A stretch of 64,000 nt of DNA from Tubulanus polymorphus (lineage: Eukaryota; Nemertea; Palaeonemertea; Tubulaniformes; Tubulanidae): positions 7,192,278 through 7,256,277 of the forward strand of contig NC_134030.1 in the NCBI RefSeq assembly GCF_964204645.1. Reading direction: 5' to 3'. The notes beneath the pieces are model-generated. The model saw nothing but the letters and a program-made list of their open reading frames with translations, was not told where the DNA came from and made no database searches. The first letter of the stretch is position 1. Each line of letters starts with the position of its first letter. The translations under genes were made by a program, and so were the position numbers. Below are positions 32,761-47,700 of this stretch, one piece after another.

Positions 32761-33482
32761 CTTTCTTCGTCGGCTCCGGCCTATATCAACCTTCATCGCA
32801 GTTTATGCAACATATGTAACGCTGACTGATTAAGCGGCGTTGCCATGCATGTATTCACAAAAAGACAGCTCGGTTTTTATCCTCGAATCATCGGAGAATT
32901 TCGCCTTAGAATCGCTAATATCATTTCGTTCTTTTTCAAGCACAATTTATACACAACCACGGGATACGTCGATTATTCATAAAGCACTCCGCAGGGACGC
33001 GTGAGACTTTTATTCGCCGACCAAAAAGTATCTACTTATGGGATGTCTTGAACGGCTGACGGTCTATCGTGGCGAGCCATTAGTTAACGATTAGCGACCC
33101 GCTCGCATTAGAAATCGTACGCTAACTTAACACTATCGCGAAATTCAGCCAAGCGAGGATTACGGGGGAAAGCATTCCTTAAATCCGAGATCAACGGCTT
33201 GATCCCACCAGATGGCGTGGCTAACAGTCGGTCATACGGTATCCAAAAGACCCGACTGTTGATGAAAATTATAGATGTGTTGAAATACTCTGTCGATGGG
33301 ATCCACCTTGCTTTATGTTTGATGTATTTATTGTATCTATCAGTTTTACCAGAATCATTGTCAGGATGAAATAAAGGTATCTTTTTATCTACGAACGCTT
33401 TTTGGTAACCTTGATGTTCGGAAAATCCAGCAACTCAGCAAGCTAAATTCATCGATATAGGCTTAGATGTATTAGAATAGCT

Positions 33483-33630
33483 CCAATAGCTGATATATTG
33501 TGAATATTATCGTGTATTTATTGTTATGATTTATTGAGAAAAGTTTATATGTTCTGTTGTTTTGCAAATAAAAGTCTCCCTCCATATACCATGGAAATGG
33601 TTGGAGTGTAAATAAATTGATAAATTGCCA
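33483..33630 (+). repeat. dispersed repeat resembling a retroelement 3' end, copy B
   Basis: Direct-orientation partner of 27660-27820. It ends in GTAAATAAATTGATAAATTG, a short reiterated tail typical of LINE 3' ends. The family is not determined. Confidence 0.6.
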
Positions 33631-36600
33631 TACGCGATTAGTTCGATTATCAATGATCCACATCTAGAAGACGTAACAAGCCCGATTTCACCTTAAATTG
33701 CTTAAGACAAATACTAGATTATATTTCGCTCGATATGTGGAAGGAATTATGTGCAGCAGTCCACCTCGATTGCCAGTGGAGGAATACCTCAAAAGCATAA
33801 TAACATCGTCCCCATTATGTATATACTAAGGCTTATACAATGGCATCAAACATCAATTGTCAAACTACATTAACATTCGGAACTATATTTGTCCATGCAT
33901 CAATGCCATCCCGTTCTAATTACATCAGCAAATTCTGCTGCTTCGACGGAGTTCCCATCCGGGGACACGACTTTCCCCGAAGCCAAATTGATGTTACGCG
34001 TACGGACTTGGAGACGGGTCGTTTCCGGTCGTTTTGACGCAACGGACGTAAATAACTCCGCCGGTTTACTCTACATAGAATACAATACCTAAATCCATCA
34101 ATACAATATTACAGAACCGAGCACCGAGCTCACGCTGTGCTCGTAATCAGCGGGAGAGCAGATGATTGAACAGATGAATTGAAAATCGTGGTAATTTTTG
34201 CGTATTACGTATACGTTTTTCGCCTAATTGCGCGTCGTATCATAATCACCCGCATAAACGTAAAACGAATCACTCCCACCAGGCCGTTTAACGATACGCT
34301 ATAATGGCTGATTGTTTTCCTTTTTTTTAACTTTTGATAAGTCTACAATGCGCGCACGAACTCGACTCTCATTTCGCGACGGATGAATATTTCGAATGAT
34401 TAGAAATAAAAGATAACTGACTTTGTATACACCTGTGCTCAGTACAGCTAATACCGATCAAACACACACCTTATGCATAATTCATCAATAATGCGCTTAT
34501 ATGAAATAAATGATAGAAAACAACATAGATGAAATTTAGGCTAACTGAGATATAGTATGTTGATATATGAAACAGGTGGTGAGTGTATCAAAAACGTATA
34601 TATCACCATCCGTTATGCATGTACACGATTGTTGTAATGTTATCTTTTTATGCTTGGATAACCAGCCACGACCCGAGAAAGTTACATACATTTTGAATTC
34701 TGACAATTCTAATTATTTTGATGATTTTGAAATTTTCTACATGCGTTAGCTATGCACGGCGCTTTGGAATCCGCATAATTTCGAATGTGGCAAATAAATC
34801 CAATTTTTAAAAGGTGCATGCATGCTTCGTAGCAGTTGTTGACAGGTAGGCCCGGCATTATTGACTTTGCTGTATATATCTGTTTGTTTTCCCATCAGTG
34901 GAAGGATGGTCAGCGGCGGTATAACAGTCACAGAACCATAACCACAGCGGCGTTAACTGTAGGCCTACATCAATGACAATACCTATCCACGATGATGAAA
35001 TATCTTCACGCCTGAATTCACAGCAGAATTAATAAACCTAAATTACACGCTTGATGTAACAAAATAATCAAATTAGTTGAATATGATAAAATTCAAGAGA
35101 CAGACAGTGAGTGAGCGACGGAGTAAGAGATAGAGAGGGAGAGAGAGGGGGAGAGATAGGAGAGCTGATGACAAGTATTCATCCGCGATAATTAGATGCG
35201 AGATACTATGAATCTATATTAGTTCTATGCGCAATCAATGACTGTGAATGATACCAATCTATTCCACTGAAACATTACTTTTGAGAATATCGGCCAGTTC
35301 GCATTCACCTATAGAGCCAAGTTGGTAATCTTTAGATGATAATGCACCCTTCTCTACCCGAACCACAAGTTCCTATCTGAACTGTCATGAATCCATACGA
35401 AGTCATTATTTTTTGCTAATCCTCGGTGAATTCCAAGAGGACTTACGAGACATGTTCAAGTCCGTCAATTTTTTTTAGTGCCTTTTTATTTTGTCAAATA
35501 AGGTAATTGGTGTATATCAGCGCGGGAGCGCGACTTATATTGCCTTTTCGAAGTGCCCTTTTGGGATGTGACAAGTCCTTCGAAATTTGCTTTCGACCTT
35601 GTCCCACATGTCTAGAAATTTTGAAATATGAAATAAAATCAGGTTTATGCCTAACGATCAAATTTCCTTACCTGCAGTAATAGGAAGAAACTGATAGTAG
35701 TAGAATCCAATACAATAATGTTTATGAATGTTATTATCATTCGAAAGTTGAATCCTATACATAATCGTAAGTGATAAGAATTGGCGACATCGCGCATTTA
35801 CCAGTGAACATTTCAGATTAATATTATCAGATCATCACTTATCACTTATCGCTTCACAAACAATCTCCACACTTAAAATCAATATCAGCTTTCAATATCG
35901 ACATAACAACTGTCAATTGCAAAACGCTTCAAATTTGATCAACAGATTCGAATCCGAGTCGTTTTTCACACGAACGCGTCTCGCACAATCCTTCACACTT
36001 CGAAAACGATATTTCGGACGAAAAATGTGAAGAAACGTTTACGATGTCTCAGACATTCGTTGTTAACTAAAACTAGCGCTGCAAACGTTGCCGTTATAAT
36101 ACAGGTGGCCGCTAAAGCATTGTTTGTCTGGCCGATCGTGGATAGCAACGACACAATAAAATTAAGATCAACATCATCCGTAATTGTCACCATCCGCTAT
36201 TCGCCTATGTATTTGATCTATTGTTATAGCGTTTGATTTTAGTATATACGTCGTGTGTGCCGAGGCGTATGACAAGGAGTACAACCCGAGCTCGCCCCGC
36301 CTGAATATCGATACCGATGAAATTCCAGAAGCAAAATAGAAAGATAACCGCGTCGCCATCACAGCCGTGTAGATTCGAATCGATACGAGTTTGACTATAG
36401 CGTTCGCGCGGTGGCCATATGTGATTTTCTAATTGTCGACTCTATATGCTAGAGTTGTCCCGACGAATAACGAGCCTTATGAATATTTCACGGTGACATC
36501 GCGGAGCGAAAGGTGACGTAAAAGGATGAATATACTATAATGGAAGCTTAAAGTACCACCCACCTATAGGAATACCCGCGCGCGATATAACACAAATAGC

Positions 36601-36781
36601 TGCACCGCACCAGATGAACTACAATCACCTAATAATAAGAGGTCTATGTGACATAAGTCGATGGACACTAAAAACTAACCCCGTTTTATTGGCCATCCAC
36701 AACTTAATATAGGAGAAACTGGTCGACTGAAAATGACTATCATACAAAATAAGAAAATCACATTCCTGTAATCAAGCTTAC
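33631..36781. other. non-coding stretch
   Basis: Apart from the GA-rich tract (35101-35162) I see nothing that supports a gene. Hydrophobic frames near 35993-36362 are on both strands and lack splice or domain support. Confidence 0.35.
35101..35162. repeat. GA-rich low-complexity tract
   Basis: Interrupted GA/GAGT purine run. Confidence 0.85.
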
Positions 36782-36811
36782 CTGTTGTTAGTGAGATGGT
36801 TTATCATCAGC
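36782..36811 (-). other. candidate 30-nt micro-exon (possible 5' UTR exon)
   Basis: The minus strand shows TTTGTATTTTGCAG, then a 30-base segment, then CAACAG|GTAAGCTTG: a strong acceptor and a strong donor 30 bases apart. One frame is open (LMINHLTNN). It is on the same strand as the Kirrel-like gene and about 11.7 kb upstream of its leader acceptor. If spliced there, it would start a 15-codon uORF ending before the main ATG. Paired splice sites this close can occur by chance, so this is only a candidate. Confidence 0.22.
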
Positions 36812-38540
36812 CTGCAAAATACAAATAAGGAATGATTAGGCGCGTATAGTCGATCACGTTCTATTTAGGCCCCGAAAGCGAGGAGATGATTGATTTCTCG
36901 GTTAAAAAATGTTACCCGCCACACACTGCTGACATCGAGAGACTGGTGTACAGTCAGTCATTTGGCTCCAGTATGTCGACACAACATGCATATCAAGTGA
37001 TATCAGAGCCTGTTAGCTAATTTCCCTCGCAGGAGGAAATACCTATTTAGATAAATAGCTTATCAAAGAATAAATAGGCAGGGTTATTAATAAGTAACTT
37101 CCTTTCATTTGGTCGTCGACGATTTCGGATATCGTAGATATAATTCGCTGATTCCGAGACTACAAACGGCCGGCTAATTGCGGGAGGGTTTCCGCGAAGA
37201 TACCGACTTAGCGTGAATGCTGATCGAACGAACAAAACGACGAAAACAATTAACTACGGTTTTCTGTTCAATTGTGCGTAGGTCGAACGGGATGATACTA
37301 TAGTTCGACGTCTGATATGGATAACGACTGCTCCAGTAATGTCTATCGAATTCCGAGAGCGGCACCATCGACTTCGACTTCCGAGTATGTGTAGGAGTTT
37401 GATTCTCTTCGAGGGAGTATGATTGAGCATTAATGATGTTTATGGATAACGGTCATTTGTCACGGATCATTTATCTCGGCAACAACTATTTCTCCCTTTA
37501 ATTAAACAACACATGAGCAATTCTTCAACCCTTTGCCAGCCAACGCAGAATATTAGTTTTGTCCTTTAGAGGTTTTCATCCAGATATTTGTTTTCGAATC
37601 CACAACCGATCGTCTCTCCAACAAGCATATCGACAATCTCAACTATCAAAACCAGTACACAGTTTTAATATGGGAGAGTTGTAACGACGAAGACCGCATA
37701 CAGAATTCAAACTGCTGCGTTTAATGATTTCTGACTTAAAGATCGATCGTCGATTTCAAAAGTATAATCAATGTTCATATTGAAACGCGGCCTGAATTAG
37801 GATTATTTCCTTAACGAACGCGGCGCGGTGAATTATTGAGCTGATAAAACGTGGTCGCATCGATCCGCTGAGATCCGCTGAGATGGAGCGAACGGCGAAG
37901 ATTCAATCAGTATAAGGCTTATACATAGTCTGTATTCTTATTCTGGTGACGATCCGTACAAGTAAATATTTGGGTACATATTCTTTTATTAGCCGTCGTA
38001 ATTTTGTCTAGTCTTTGAGTGCATATTTTGATATCGGCGACTACGTATCAAGTATGCCTTACACTTTCTGATTTGGAACCGTTTCAATGGTGAAGGCTCC
38101 TGCAGGGGTTTCCTTTTCCACATCAGAAATTGAATTTTTGTAGTCAATACCCTCAAACACCCTTAACCCCATACCATACAAATCCAGCGTCCTATGTCAC
38201 CAATTATCTATAATAACCCACGGGTCACGTTAGATATTTACTGACATTTGATAACCAAACAACAAGCCGTGTATATTACATTCAAAAACTTGCGAAAATT
38301 GTTTAAAGCGAAAACTTATTCGCTCCGGGTTGATTGGCAACAATTTTCTGTCATTATTTCGACGACAAACGTCATTGAAGTGCATGGAGAAAATTGAAGT
38401 TCTTTGGGTGTGGCAGTTATGGTCTTCATCGTTCCAAATCCTATCAGTAGGCGGCGGAGAAATGATAATCAACCGACTTCCATCGACACGGTCACAAATT
38501 GGGTCACAAACTGATATTCCTATTACAGGAAAAGGTTCCT
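36812..38540. other. non-coding stretch
   Basis: Contains a perfect tandem duplication of a 10-11 base word (GATCCGCTGA twice, 37861-37880). No gene recognised. Confidence 0.35.
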
Positions 38541-38700
38541 ATCACAAGAGCATTTTCGGCCACGGCCAATACATGGGTACCAAATGGGTCTGTGTCTGTT
38601 TGGCCCGGGTCAAATTTGGTCCAACCAAAAACGTTGAACCAGACCCGAGCCAAAATTAAGCATGGACTAGATCAGGACCAAATCGTCTCAGCGAACAACG
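38541..38700 (+). repeat. GGGCC/GGCCC terminal-inverted-repeat element, copy 2 (internally deleted)
   Basis: Begins ATCACAAGAGCATTTTCGGCC and contains GGCCCGGGTCAAATTTGGTCC, AAAACGTTGAACCAGACCC and a right-end remnant GATCAGGACCAAAT. It lacks the central block present in copies 1 and 3. An open frame across it is an artefact of the repeat. Confidence 0.75.
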
Positions 38701-41700
38701 CTGAAAAAAGACATATTAAATGTTAACCTCATACGGCCGCTCAAGGATATGTTTCGTTGTGTGTGAATAAGTAATCAAACCTGTGATATTGCCACCGTTC
38801 ATTATCGATATCTAGTTCTATCATTGTTCTAGCCTATTCTATCTGAGATCGCAGGAACATCATCTATTAATTAGAAAGTACTGTATAGCTCCCTGCAATA
38901 TCTGATCGATATGGTCGATTGATTGAATTATATCATCCCATTTCGCTTTCAGAATATCAATTGAATTCAAGTTCATGGTTCAGTGAAACAAACCCATGAA
39001 TCAAATTCAAATTTCACCTATCTAACTAGATTCATGTGAACAGATTAGGTGAGATTTGGACGGGCCAACCTTACATTGTGACAAAATCGTACGAGATAGA
39101 TGCCAGCTAGTTCTAACATTGTCAATTCATCAACTGATTCTTCCTCAAAATATGACATCCATGAAGAGAGCGATTCCTACCAGAGATCAGAAATTCCATC
39201 GCGGAATCGTTTAAAAAATTAGGTTATTCTTGTTACCGTGTTGAAAGTAGGCTTAGCCTACTTCTTATAGAGGCAAGAGATGATCTTTATGACTTTGTAA
39301 AGCAATCATCATAGAGCAAGACCTTGGAGACTTTAGTAGAAAGCACTCACCGGTCTAATTAATTCTAGAACAACGACGAAATAAGCCATATAAAATCTTT
39401 ATAGCAATCGGAATAAATTAAACTATCTGAGCTGGTGACGATTGTGCGTGATATATGCACTATATTTGCATTTCAATTCTCGGAACTTAGGATTACACTT
39501 TTCATTATCATCTTTTCAACGTTAAGTTGCCATTTTATGAGAAGACGTACAAGCGACTTTCGGAAGAAATGGGTAAAATCCGGAGACACCCTTAAAGACG
39601 TGACTTTATTCGGAGCGAACAGTTTTTTTTTTATCGTACGGTTTTTTTGTCCGAATACTTAGTAAACTCGTGGCGGAACTCTAGATAATAATACGACACC
39701 GCGGAATCCCCGAGCTACTCATTTCGACTGCGGGGTGGCGGAAGAAATAAATGCTTGAGGTTTGCGTGAGCTATAGCTGGCGTGATATCCCGTGAAGCCA
39801 GCAATTTCTAACTTACATCTCGTGCGGGACCGCGCGCGCCGTGGAGTTGCCCATAACAAAGTCTTAAGTAGCGTGCAGACATGGCTAAGGTGCCTGAATC
39901 GATACAGGTCAATAACAGATAGAAGTGATTTGCATTAGTTTTTATAACCTACATCAATTTTTCGCCGCGTGTGAGATGGTCAGTGATATAGCTGGTGGCT
40001 GGCGTTTGAAGCACCGAAACAAAATCGATGCTATTAGTAGAAACACTAATGGGATAAATTATAACGTCCGCGGTATGGACACTACTCAGTAGGATCAAAC
40101 GCGCGTCTGTTACTAAGATGACGTCAACATATGCATTTCAGAAAAAAACATAGCGCAACATGAATCCCTTCAGGAAGTAGATTATGTGTTGCTCGACGAG
40201 GCTCGATTTGCATAGAACCCCAAAATTCATTGCGGTCCGCTTGGCCGATACCGATTGTAGATGCTAGATTTATACTTAGGTCAGATTCGATTCGGATACG
40301 TAACGATGATAATGCGTTGCTTTAAGGACACTTACTTTGTCTTATTCCGATCAGATGCTTTACTGCCCTATTAAACAATTACTGGTAATAGAATCCGTTA
40401 TTATACAATGGCAATAATTTTCGCATAGCCGTATTAGTGTATGTATAAAATATATAATCTCATAATATTATAATTGATAACATATGTCAGCTGTTAGTTA
40501 GCATGTTGTGGCGTACATAGGATAACTTTACACGAAACATCTGCAAATGTCCCGTTTACTGGATTCGAAAACGTTCGCACAATGTTCTACGATATGAAAT
40601 CCAAACTGTTTTCCGGCGAGATTAAGAAAAACGTTCGAGTGTGTGTTGTATTTCGGCTAGTCATGGACAGTCCGGAACTTTGTATAACGCCTGCGCAACA
40701 TTTAAACTGTATCAGTGGATTCAAGTGTTAATAATAGGGTTAACTTCGATCCATCCGTATGGCCGATTTAGATTATGTAGTGGTGTTCAGGGATGAATCC
40801 CCAGGGTTCGAATTCCTTTCTCATAAAACGTTTAAAGTGGCCTTCATATCGCGTCGCGTAGTAACGTGTATAGGACTAAACCTCAGAATGCCTGGAAAAT
40901 TTACAACAAATTTAGTATCATCCCGTTACCTCGAGTATTATCTCGATACTAGCTTCCCCAATTTCATCGCACTACAAATAGCTCTTTTTAAAAAGGTGCC
41001 CCAAGCTTTTCACCCTGGATGACCCTCTTGTTTTATGCCTAGGGAACCCCTCAATGAATACTACGGAAAACGATGAGATGTCTATAGTCGCAAAAGATTG
41101 AGCAATTTTCTCGGCGAGCTCTTAGACTTTGAAATTGACGTCCCGATGGGGCCGTCATATCCCACACCGCGGTTGTAACACAATGACCAAAATAACGACA
41201 TCACTGCTTATCACTGTGTGTCAAATAACTTTATCATTCACACGACCAAACAATTATTGATAATCCTATATTCGACGATGATCACGCGGCGAAGATAAGT
41301 TACAAACTAAGATACGGCGCATTGTGGCAGTGATTTCCCGACGGGCCCCGCGTGACGGTGCGTTGTTGACGCCTGCGCGTTCCCCAGGTGACGCAACTGA
41401 GATGGCGACGGCAGCCGGCGATTTATAAAATTATGGAAATCGCGTAATCGCTCTGAGACCAGACGACGAAGACTTCGTTTTCACGACACAAACACGAGCT
41501 GTCGTAAACGTATCTTCAAACGGTAATAATTCGGCGGAAATAGTTTAACCCTTCGCGAGCTACGACGTTACGAGAACGTGACGTAATACCGGAAGTCCAG
41601 AGTAAGAAACGGTTAGAATATCAAGACTACATCGATAAGCCCGTGTGGTATTTCAGCGAACTGGCCCATGACAAACTGGAATCGTTCGAAACAAACTTAT

Positions 41701-44700
41701 CCTCATAAAACGGTCCTTCGATGTAACCCACGAAGCGTTTTCATATCAGGTGCTAAGAGGTGTATGCATAAAACAGCTTTAGTGGTAGCCCACGTCTCGT
41801 TTACAGAAACAATAAATATATTTCTTAAGGTGTCGCCAGGTACTAACTCACCAACATTCCAGCGCGAACCTGAACTATATCGTCTGATCCAATTCTCTCG
41901 CGAGAATGAGCCCTCCTACGTGTACGCGGCGTCTGGCTCGACTGAGAATAAATACGATTGTAAATGCATTTATTGGCGACTGGCGAAGTTACAGAAAGCA
42001 GTTAAACTCTCCGATAAATCATTCAGAATTTTAGTATCGGGGGTTGAAAGAGCGTTTGAATCTGTCGAAGACTTCCTAATAACAAGTCTCGTGATTTATA
42101 GCACGGATGTCAGACTCGGTTTAGTATACTATACTGCCGAAAAGGTCGACGGACGTAACGATCGATTTTCTCGCCGATGAGATTCGGAAGGCATTTACGA
42201 AAATCGGATTCCCCGGCAAATCATTTGGTCAATTCATGTCGCTATTAAATTCCTACACACTGCAATCGCATTGATTTCCAGTAATTTTGAATTCGATATG
42301 AATAGCTAGTGACGTATATTTAGTAGACGGATACATCACGATTGATTGTACGTGGACGACGGTTACCGATGTTCTACTACGACGTTCCCAGTGCAGTGTA
42401 TGCGCGGTCAGTGTTGTCCTTGAAAGTGATGGGAATGATTGTATGTATGTATATACATAGCTAGAAGCTTTACCAGGAGGAGAGGATCGAAGCTAAGGTT
42501 AATTCAATTAAAGAGGAATGCAAAGATTAACATCAAGAACCGGACCTGCTATTCACTGAATCCCCGTTCATAGTGAGCGGTTAGTCTATCCAGGCTCTCA
42601 GGACACCCGTTTTCAATCGTAGACAGGGGCAACCGAGTCACCGGTTTCAGTGGTAGAAACTAAGCCCTATTGCGGCAGTCGATCTTTGTTTGTCTGTAAA
42701 AAAAGGTTAAACTTATTCTAGTTTGTTAAGCCGCTATAAGTTCTCAAGTCATCTTCTACGCAAAAAACCATGTAGCTTATGTTTTTGGGCTATTTCCTGC
42801 TTAGAATTTTCCGGTAGAAAAAAGTGCAGGCTTAAAACAGATTTATTCTTTTAAGACAAGGTCGCGCTTATTAACGCGTATAGTCAAGTTTTCCTAAGTA
42901 GGTAAGTATTTTGTTTGATCGATAAAAAGACTTCAAGAGAAGAGCTATCAACCGAAGCCGAACCGCATCGCAATAATTCACGTCATAAACTGAAAAGCAA
43001 GTCGTAAATGGATAACACGTTGAACATGATGAGTATGATGAGGACAACACTAGCACTAAACCTGCGATATCATTGAAAACGTCTTATCAGCGATTACCAG
43101 ATTCAAAGAAGCCGGCGGTATTTTCGAAGACGAGTAGAACGACATCGCCGGGCCGCGTACAATGTCGCAGATGATGACGAACACGACGCCACATCCATCA
43201 TCCGAAACAGGGAAAAAAGAGAAGACGTAAAACACGAAACATAGCGCTGTGGCAAACTTCTGTCTACATTGTCGCCAATGTAATAAATCTGACAGCGCGA
43301 GCTTCTACAAGCGACTAAACATCGCGAACGAATACACGAAGAAAAAAAATCTATTCAAATTCAATTGCGATTGATTTTTCCTTCGCATCGGCATCGTCGA
43401 GATTTTCATAGCTGCGCGAACATCGCGAGCGCAGTTAAACGGATGTTTTCGTTTCGTATAAAATACACGAGCGACGGCGGAAATGCGCGCACGGAAAAGA
43501 TCATCTTCTTCGAATGCTTTCGCTGTGACGGACACGGGATTATTGATCAGACAAGCGGAAAAAATGAAACCAACGCTTGCAACTTAGGCTGGATGGCTGG
43601 CTAATTAATCAAACACGCCGAGCATTCCATGCTGTCATTTAAGTGCCATACAGTAACTGATGTCTTAGCTTTTGAAGATAACTCACTCTCTCTCTCGGCT
43701 AAACTATAATCGATGGAAAACCTCACAAAGGAACGAACTCTTGTTGCAAACAAGTCGAAATGTCTAGAGAGGCTAGACAGAAATAATGTCATAAACCATT
43801 TCAGCCATGTATAACGTTTCGGAACCAAGTTACCGTAACAGTTTATCATGTAAAAATCTATTGAAGTCATCCATTCGAAAAAAGACTACATAATGAAAAT
43901 AAAATACGCGCGAGAATTTTACAGAAAATCAATTCCGTCGATCTTTTTTCAGTTGAACATTCGAACAAGCGATGTTTGTTTGACGAGTTTGTTTTCCGTG
44001 CGTTATAATACTGAGGTGGAGCTAAAACAATAAAACAAGGCGATAACGTTTCTTTGATCAGCCTGTGCTCTGTTTGATTCCACTTGTTTTCGACGTGGAG
44101 ATGTTTTTTGAGCGAATCGATTGTTCTGTTAATTGTTAAGCAAACTCGGGCCACTCAGCGATCCACGTTGCCTTTGTTATAGTCGAACATGGTTTCCTAT
44201 ACGGTATTTTTCGTTCGATGGCCATTGAGCGGGCTCTAAAAGCGCGCGTGGCATAGTTACACATCCGTTTCTCGTGGCAGCTCCAGAAATTGTCTTTTCC
44301 TGATTTTCTTTTTTTTATCCAATTTCGAATCTATGGAGGACCGCGGTGGGAAAGTTTTCGCCAACGTCGAATGTAATGTAGACAAGACGGTATCAGGAGC
44401 CGCCAGCGTTAAAAAGTAAGGGTTGGGAATACCTCTGGCATTCTGGCCACTGAAATGGCTTGCGCTACCCTTCGTCAGACACCGACTATCATCATTAATA
44501 TTTCAGCAGAGTCTGAAACTTGTTCACTAATTCACCTAATGCATGAAAACAAATGAAATAGACTCTGCCGGTGCCATTAAAATCAATTAACACTTAAATT
44601 CTCTTCCCTCCAGGAGTTTAAGTTAATCGTATTTGCCAGTGTAAATTGCCTCGAACTCGGATTAAGTACTGTGCTTGAAATGCCAAGTCTCAACACAGAC

Positions 44701-47700
44701 TAGCTAGACGTCAAAAACACATTGAAAAATTGGCTGCGATATAAGTACGGAGCATTATTGAATTACTGTTGAAGCTACTCGTTGTAACAACAGCGAGATC
44801 AATATAATAGGTCTAAAACTCTTGATGATATCGAAATGGAGAGTATATACAAGCCATCGATATGTGCTATACGTGCTATCAGAGTACAAACAGTCATAAC
44901 AGACGAGTAGAGCAAAATGACGTTCAGTTGAATCACCCGAAAAGTGGGTACGAAAAAGACATCTTCGTTGTATTTCATTGTTTAGTGATAGACCAAAGAA
45001 GTCACCTAAAAACCAGTGTTTGTAGCATCAGACAGTAAAAACACAATTTTCACCGGTTGTTTTGTACGACTTCCTTCGTTTCTCAGCGTTGAAGTCGAGA
45101 TCTCGATGAGTCAGGCGTTTACCTAACCGGAATCGACTGTCGGAAATACATCAAAAATCCCCAATTTCCCGTCTATTGTTTGCGATATCGTCCTCCTCCG
45201 TATATTACATGGTCTGATGCAAAAAACATATCTCGATTGGCATCGGGGATATTAATTATGATCTGATTAGTTGCGGTTACAATAAATTGCATTACGATTA
45301 TCTCAGCTATACAGCTCCATCATTGCATTAAGTCGCCATCTCGAGTCTCCAGTGAACCACATACGTATATTAAAGTGTATGGAAATCACATCATAAGCAT
45401 GCGTTTGAAGTTAAGTCGTATGTTCGCGTGAGTATTTCTTTAATGTACCACGATTCAAAAGTGGCGACTGCGTTATTCGAAATATCTAATAAACCTTATC
45501 AGCCCTGTGAGGTTGGTGAAATCATGGAATGGACTAAACTATGGAAGCAAACAATTTTCAACGCGGCTTTATTTAACAACAAACACTACAATTCGAGATA
45601 TGTCAACGTCATCGTTATCAGGGACGATAAAATGAAATCAGGAATGTAAGAATCATATCGAGGGGGGGCTGTCCCAGGCGATCAGGAGATAGTTAGCAAC
45701 CGCATCGATCATCCGCAACACGACGCCGAGTAGACTCTGACGCCGCGGAGGTAGTAGGTGTAAACGACCGAGCGGCAATCGATAGAAGAGGGGATTAGAC
45801 GAGCTCAGAATCGGCCACGATGCGATTACGCCGACACTAAATGAAAAATCTGTGCTGCAGCAGATAACGACGAATAAATGTTTTTACACGTTTAACGAGT
45901 GAGACTCGTTCGCATCAAAATAGAATCAAACTGATTATCGCTGCTTCTTATTTCTGCTCTTGATGTTGGAAGTAAAGTCGAGAGCGCAGACTGAGTCGAA
46001 AGTCGTGTAATTACCATTACGAAGTTTCGAGTTAGAGATAGTGCCATATTCAACCATCAGCCTATTTGGAAAAGAAAATGTCGGCTCAATGCGGTGGTCA
46101 CGTTAGTATCGAACAGAAAAACAGGCCCGTGGGTCATTTCTGCTGCTAATACCTAGCTCCATGCGTTGCTATACTGACTAGGGTCCCACCATCCTGGTGA
46201 TTGGGCCATCGGTCTCAGTTTTAAATGGCCGGTACTTGTATAAACACAAAGAATAGTTCCATACCTTGTGTCCACAGGCACACAAGCGTGTCACGCTCTG
46301 GGTAAGTTTGATATACACACATCCTTAGCGGAAGATAGTGGAATAGTTGCGGGATACGTGAGAGGCCAATTCATTGCCTCTTGTTGGATAGAATATGACA
46401 ACATTTGCCTGTCTATGACCTCTTCATGATTGATCAATAGAAAACAATTAAAAACTGGTCGCTAAGGAGATAGAAAGAACCGAATAGGAGATGAAAAGCA
46501 TGTTAACTAGAAAGAACGGACGAAGTGCTCGCTATACGAAAGAATGAAGTATCGACTGAAGATGATATTCCTTATGTCAACTGAAGCTTCACGAACTGAA
46601 CTGAATCTACGCCGTGATCTTAAACTGCGAGAGTAAAAAGTACGTAAGTATCAGAGAGAAACTGATACGTTGTGAAAAATCGACATTTGAAACGAAGGCA
46701 ACAAAAATGAAACCTTTACAATGCTTATCGAGAAAGAGTTTATTTCTAAGGAGTTAGTATACCGACGGGATAAGGTTTTAGCAGCTGACTAAATCCAGAA
46801 TCCTTGCAACCTCCTGAAACCTTGGAAATTAGCACTATGAAATGTATGCTCCTATTGTACGCAGTGTTTCATCGTACAGCGCTGACGGTAGTTTATGCCT
46901 GGTGTACACAAACATGGAACGTCATTATGAACGACTGGGGACTATTACTTTTCCATCATCTGTTTTAGCTCAGTATCCGACAACAGTCACAAAACTGTAA
47001 CGGCGTTTCGGCCGTTGTCCATTTCAGGAAAACGAACGAACCGTGCTGCGCTCAACGTCACAATATGAAATATAGTAATACCGTATGAATACCATAATCT
47101 ATGCCTACACCAAAAGGTAAAACTTCAAAACCGTTAGAACTTAATGATGCCTTAATTGGGACATCATATCCCCTAATTGGGACATCTGAAACTTCATATT
47201 AAAATCTTCTTACTTAGAATAAAGAATTTGGTTTTTTGTTAGTTTCCAGGCCTTAGGCTGACGCCAAATTGACGACTAACCACTGGAAGCAGCACCAGAG
47301 CTGCATTTGCCATTGCAGTTCTTCCCGTGTTTTCTCCGAGCTTTACATTATGCATAGAGAATAAATATACGCATTGACAATGGCAATACGTACATGGGGC
47401 AGGTGGCATTATACGGATAGACCAGGATTTTTATCCCTTCACCAAGGCCTCGAGGTATTCGATAAATCGGCAGTGATCATCCAAATATAGGTCTCCTTGA
47501 TCTACATACAAAACTACCGGGTATATAGCAAGCACTTCACTTATGTATTACTGAAACAATTCAGCAACGTTTTACCATGGGAATTTCACGACGAAATAAC
47601 GGGTCATGCCAGACTGAAAACAGTCACTTTTTATCCATTACCCAGTTTAGCGACAGTGACAGGATAGCGCCGTTCCGTCGTCTTTGAGCGCAGTTCACCA

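Noticed and set aside
41668-42180. 170-codon plus-strand open frame as a gene
   Set aside because: With about 128,000 codons read over six frames at this composition, a couple of frames this long are expected by chance; no domain, homologous motif or splice context is seen.
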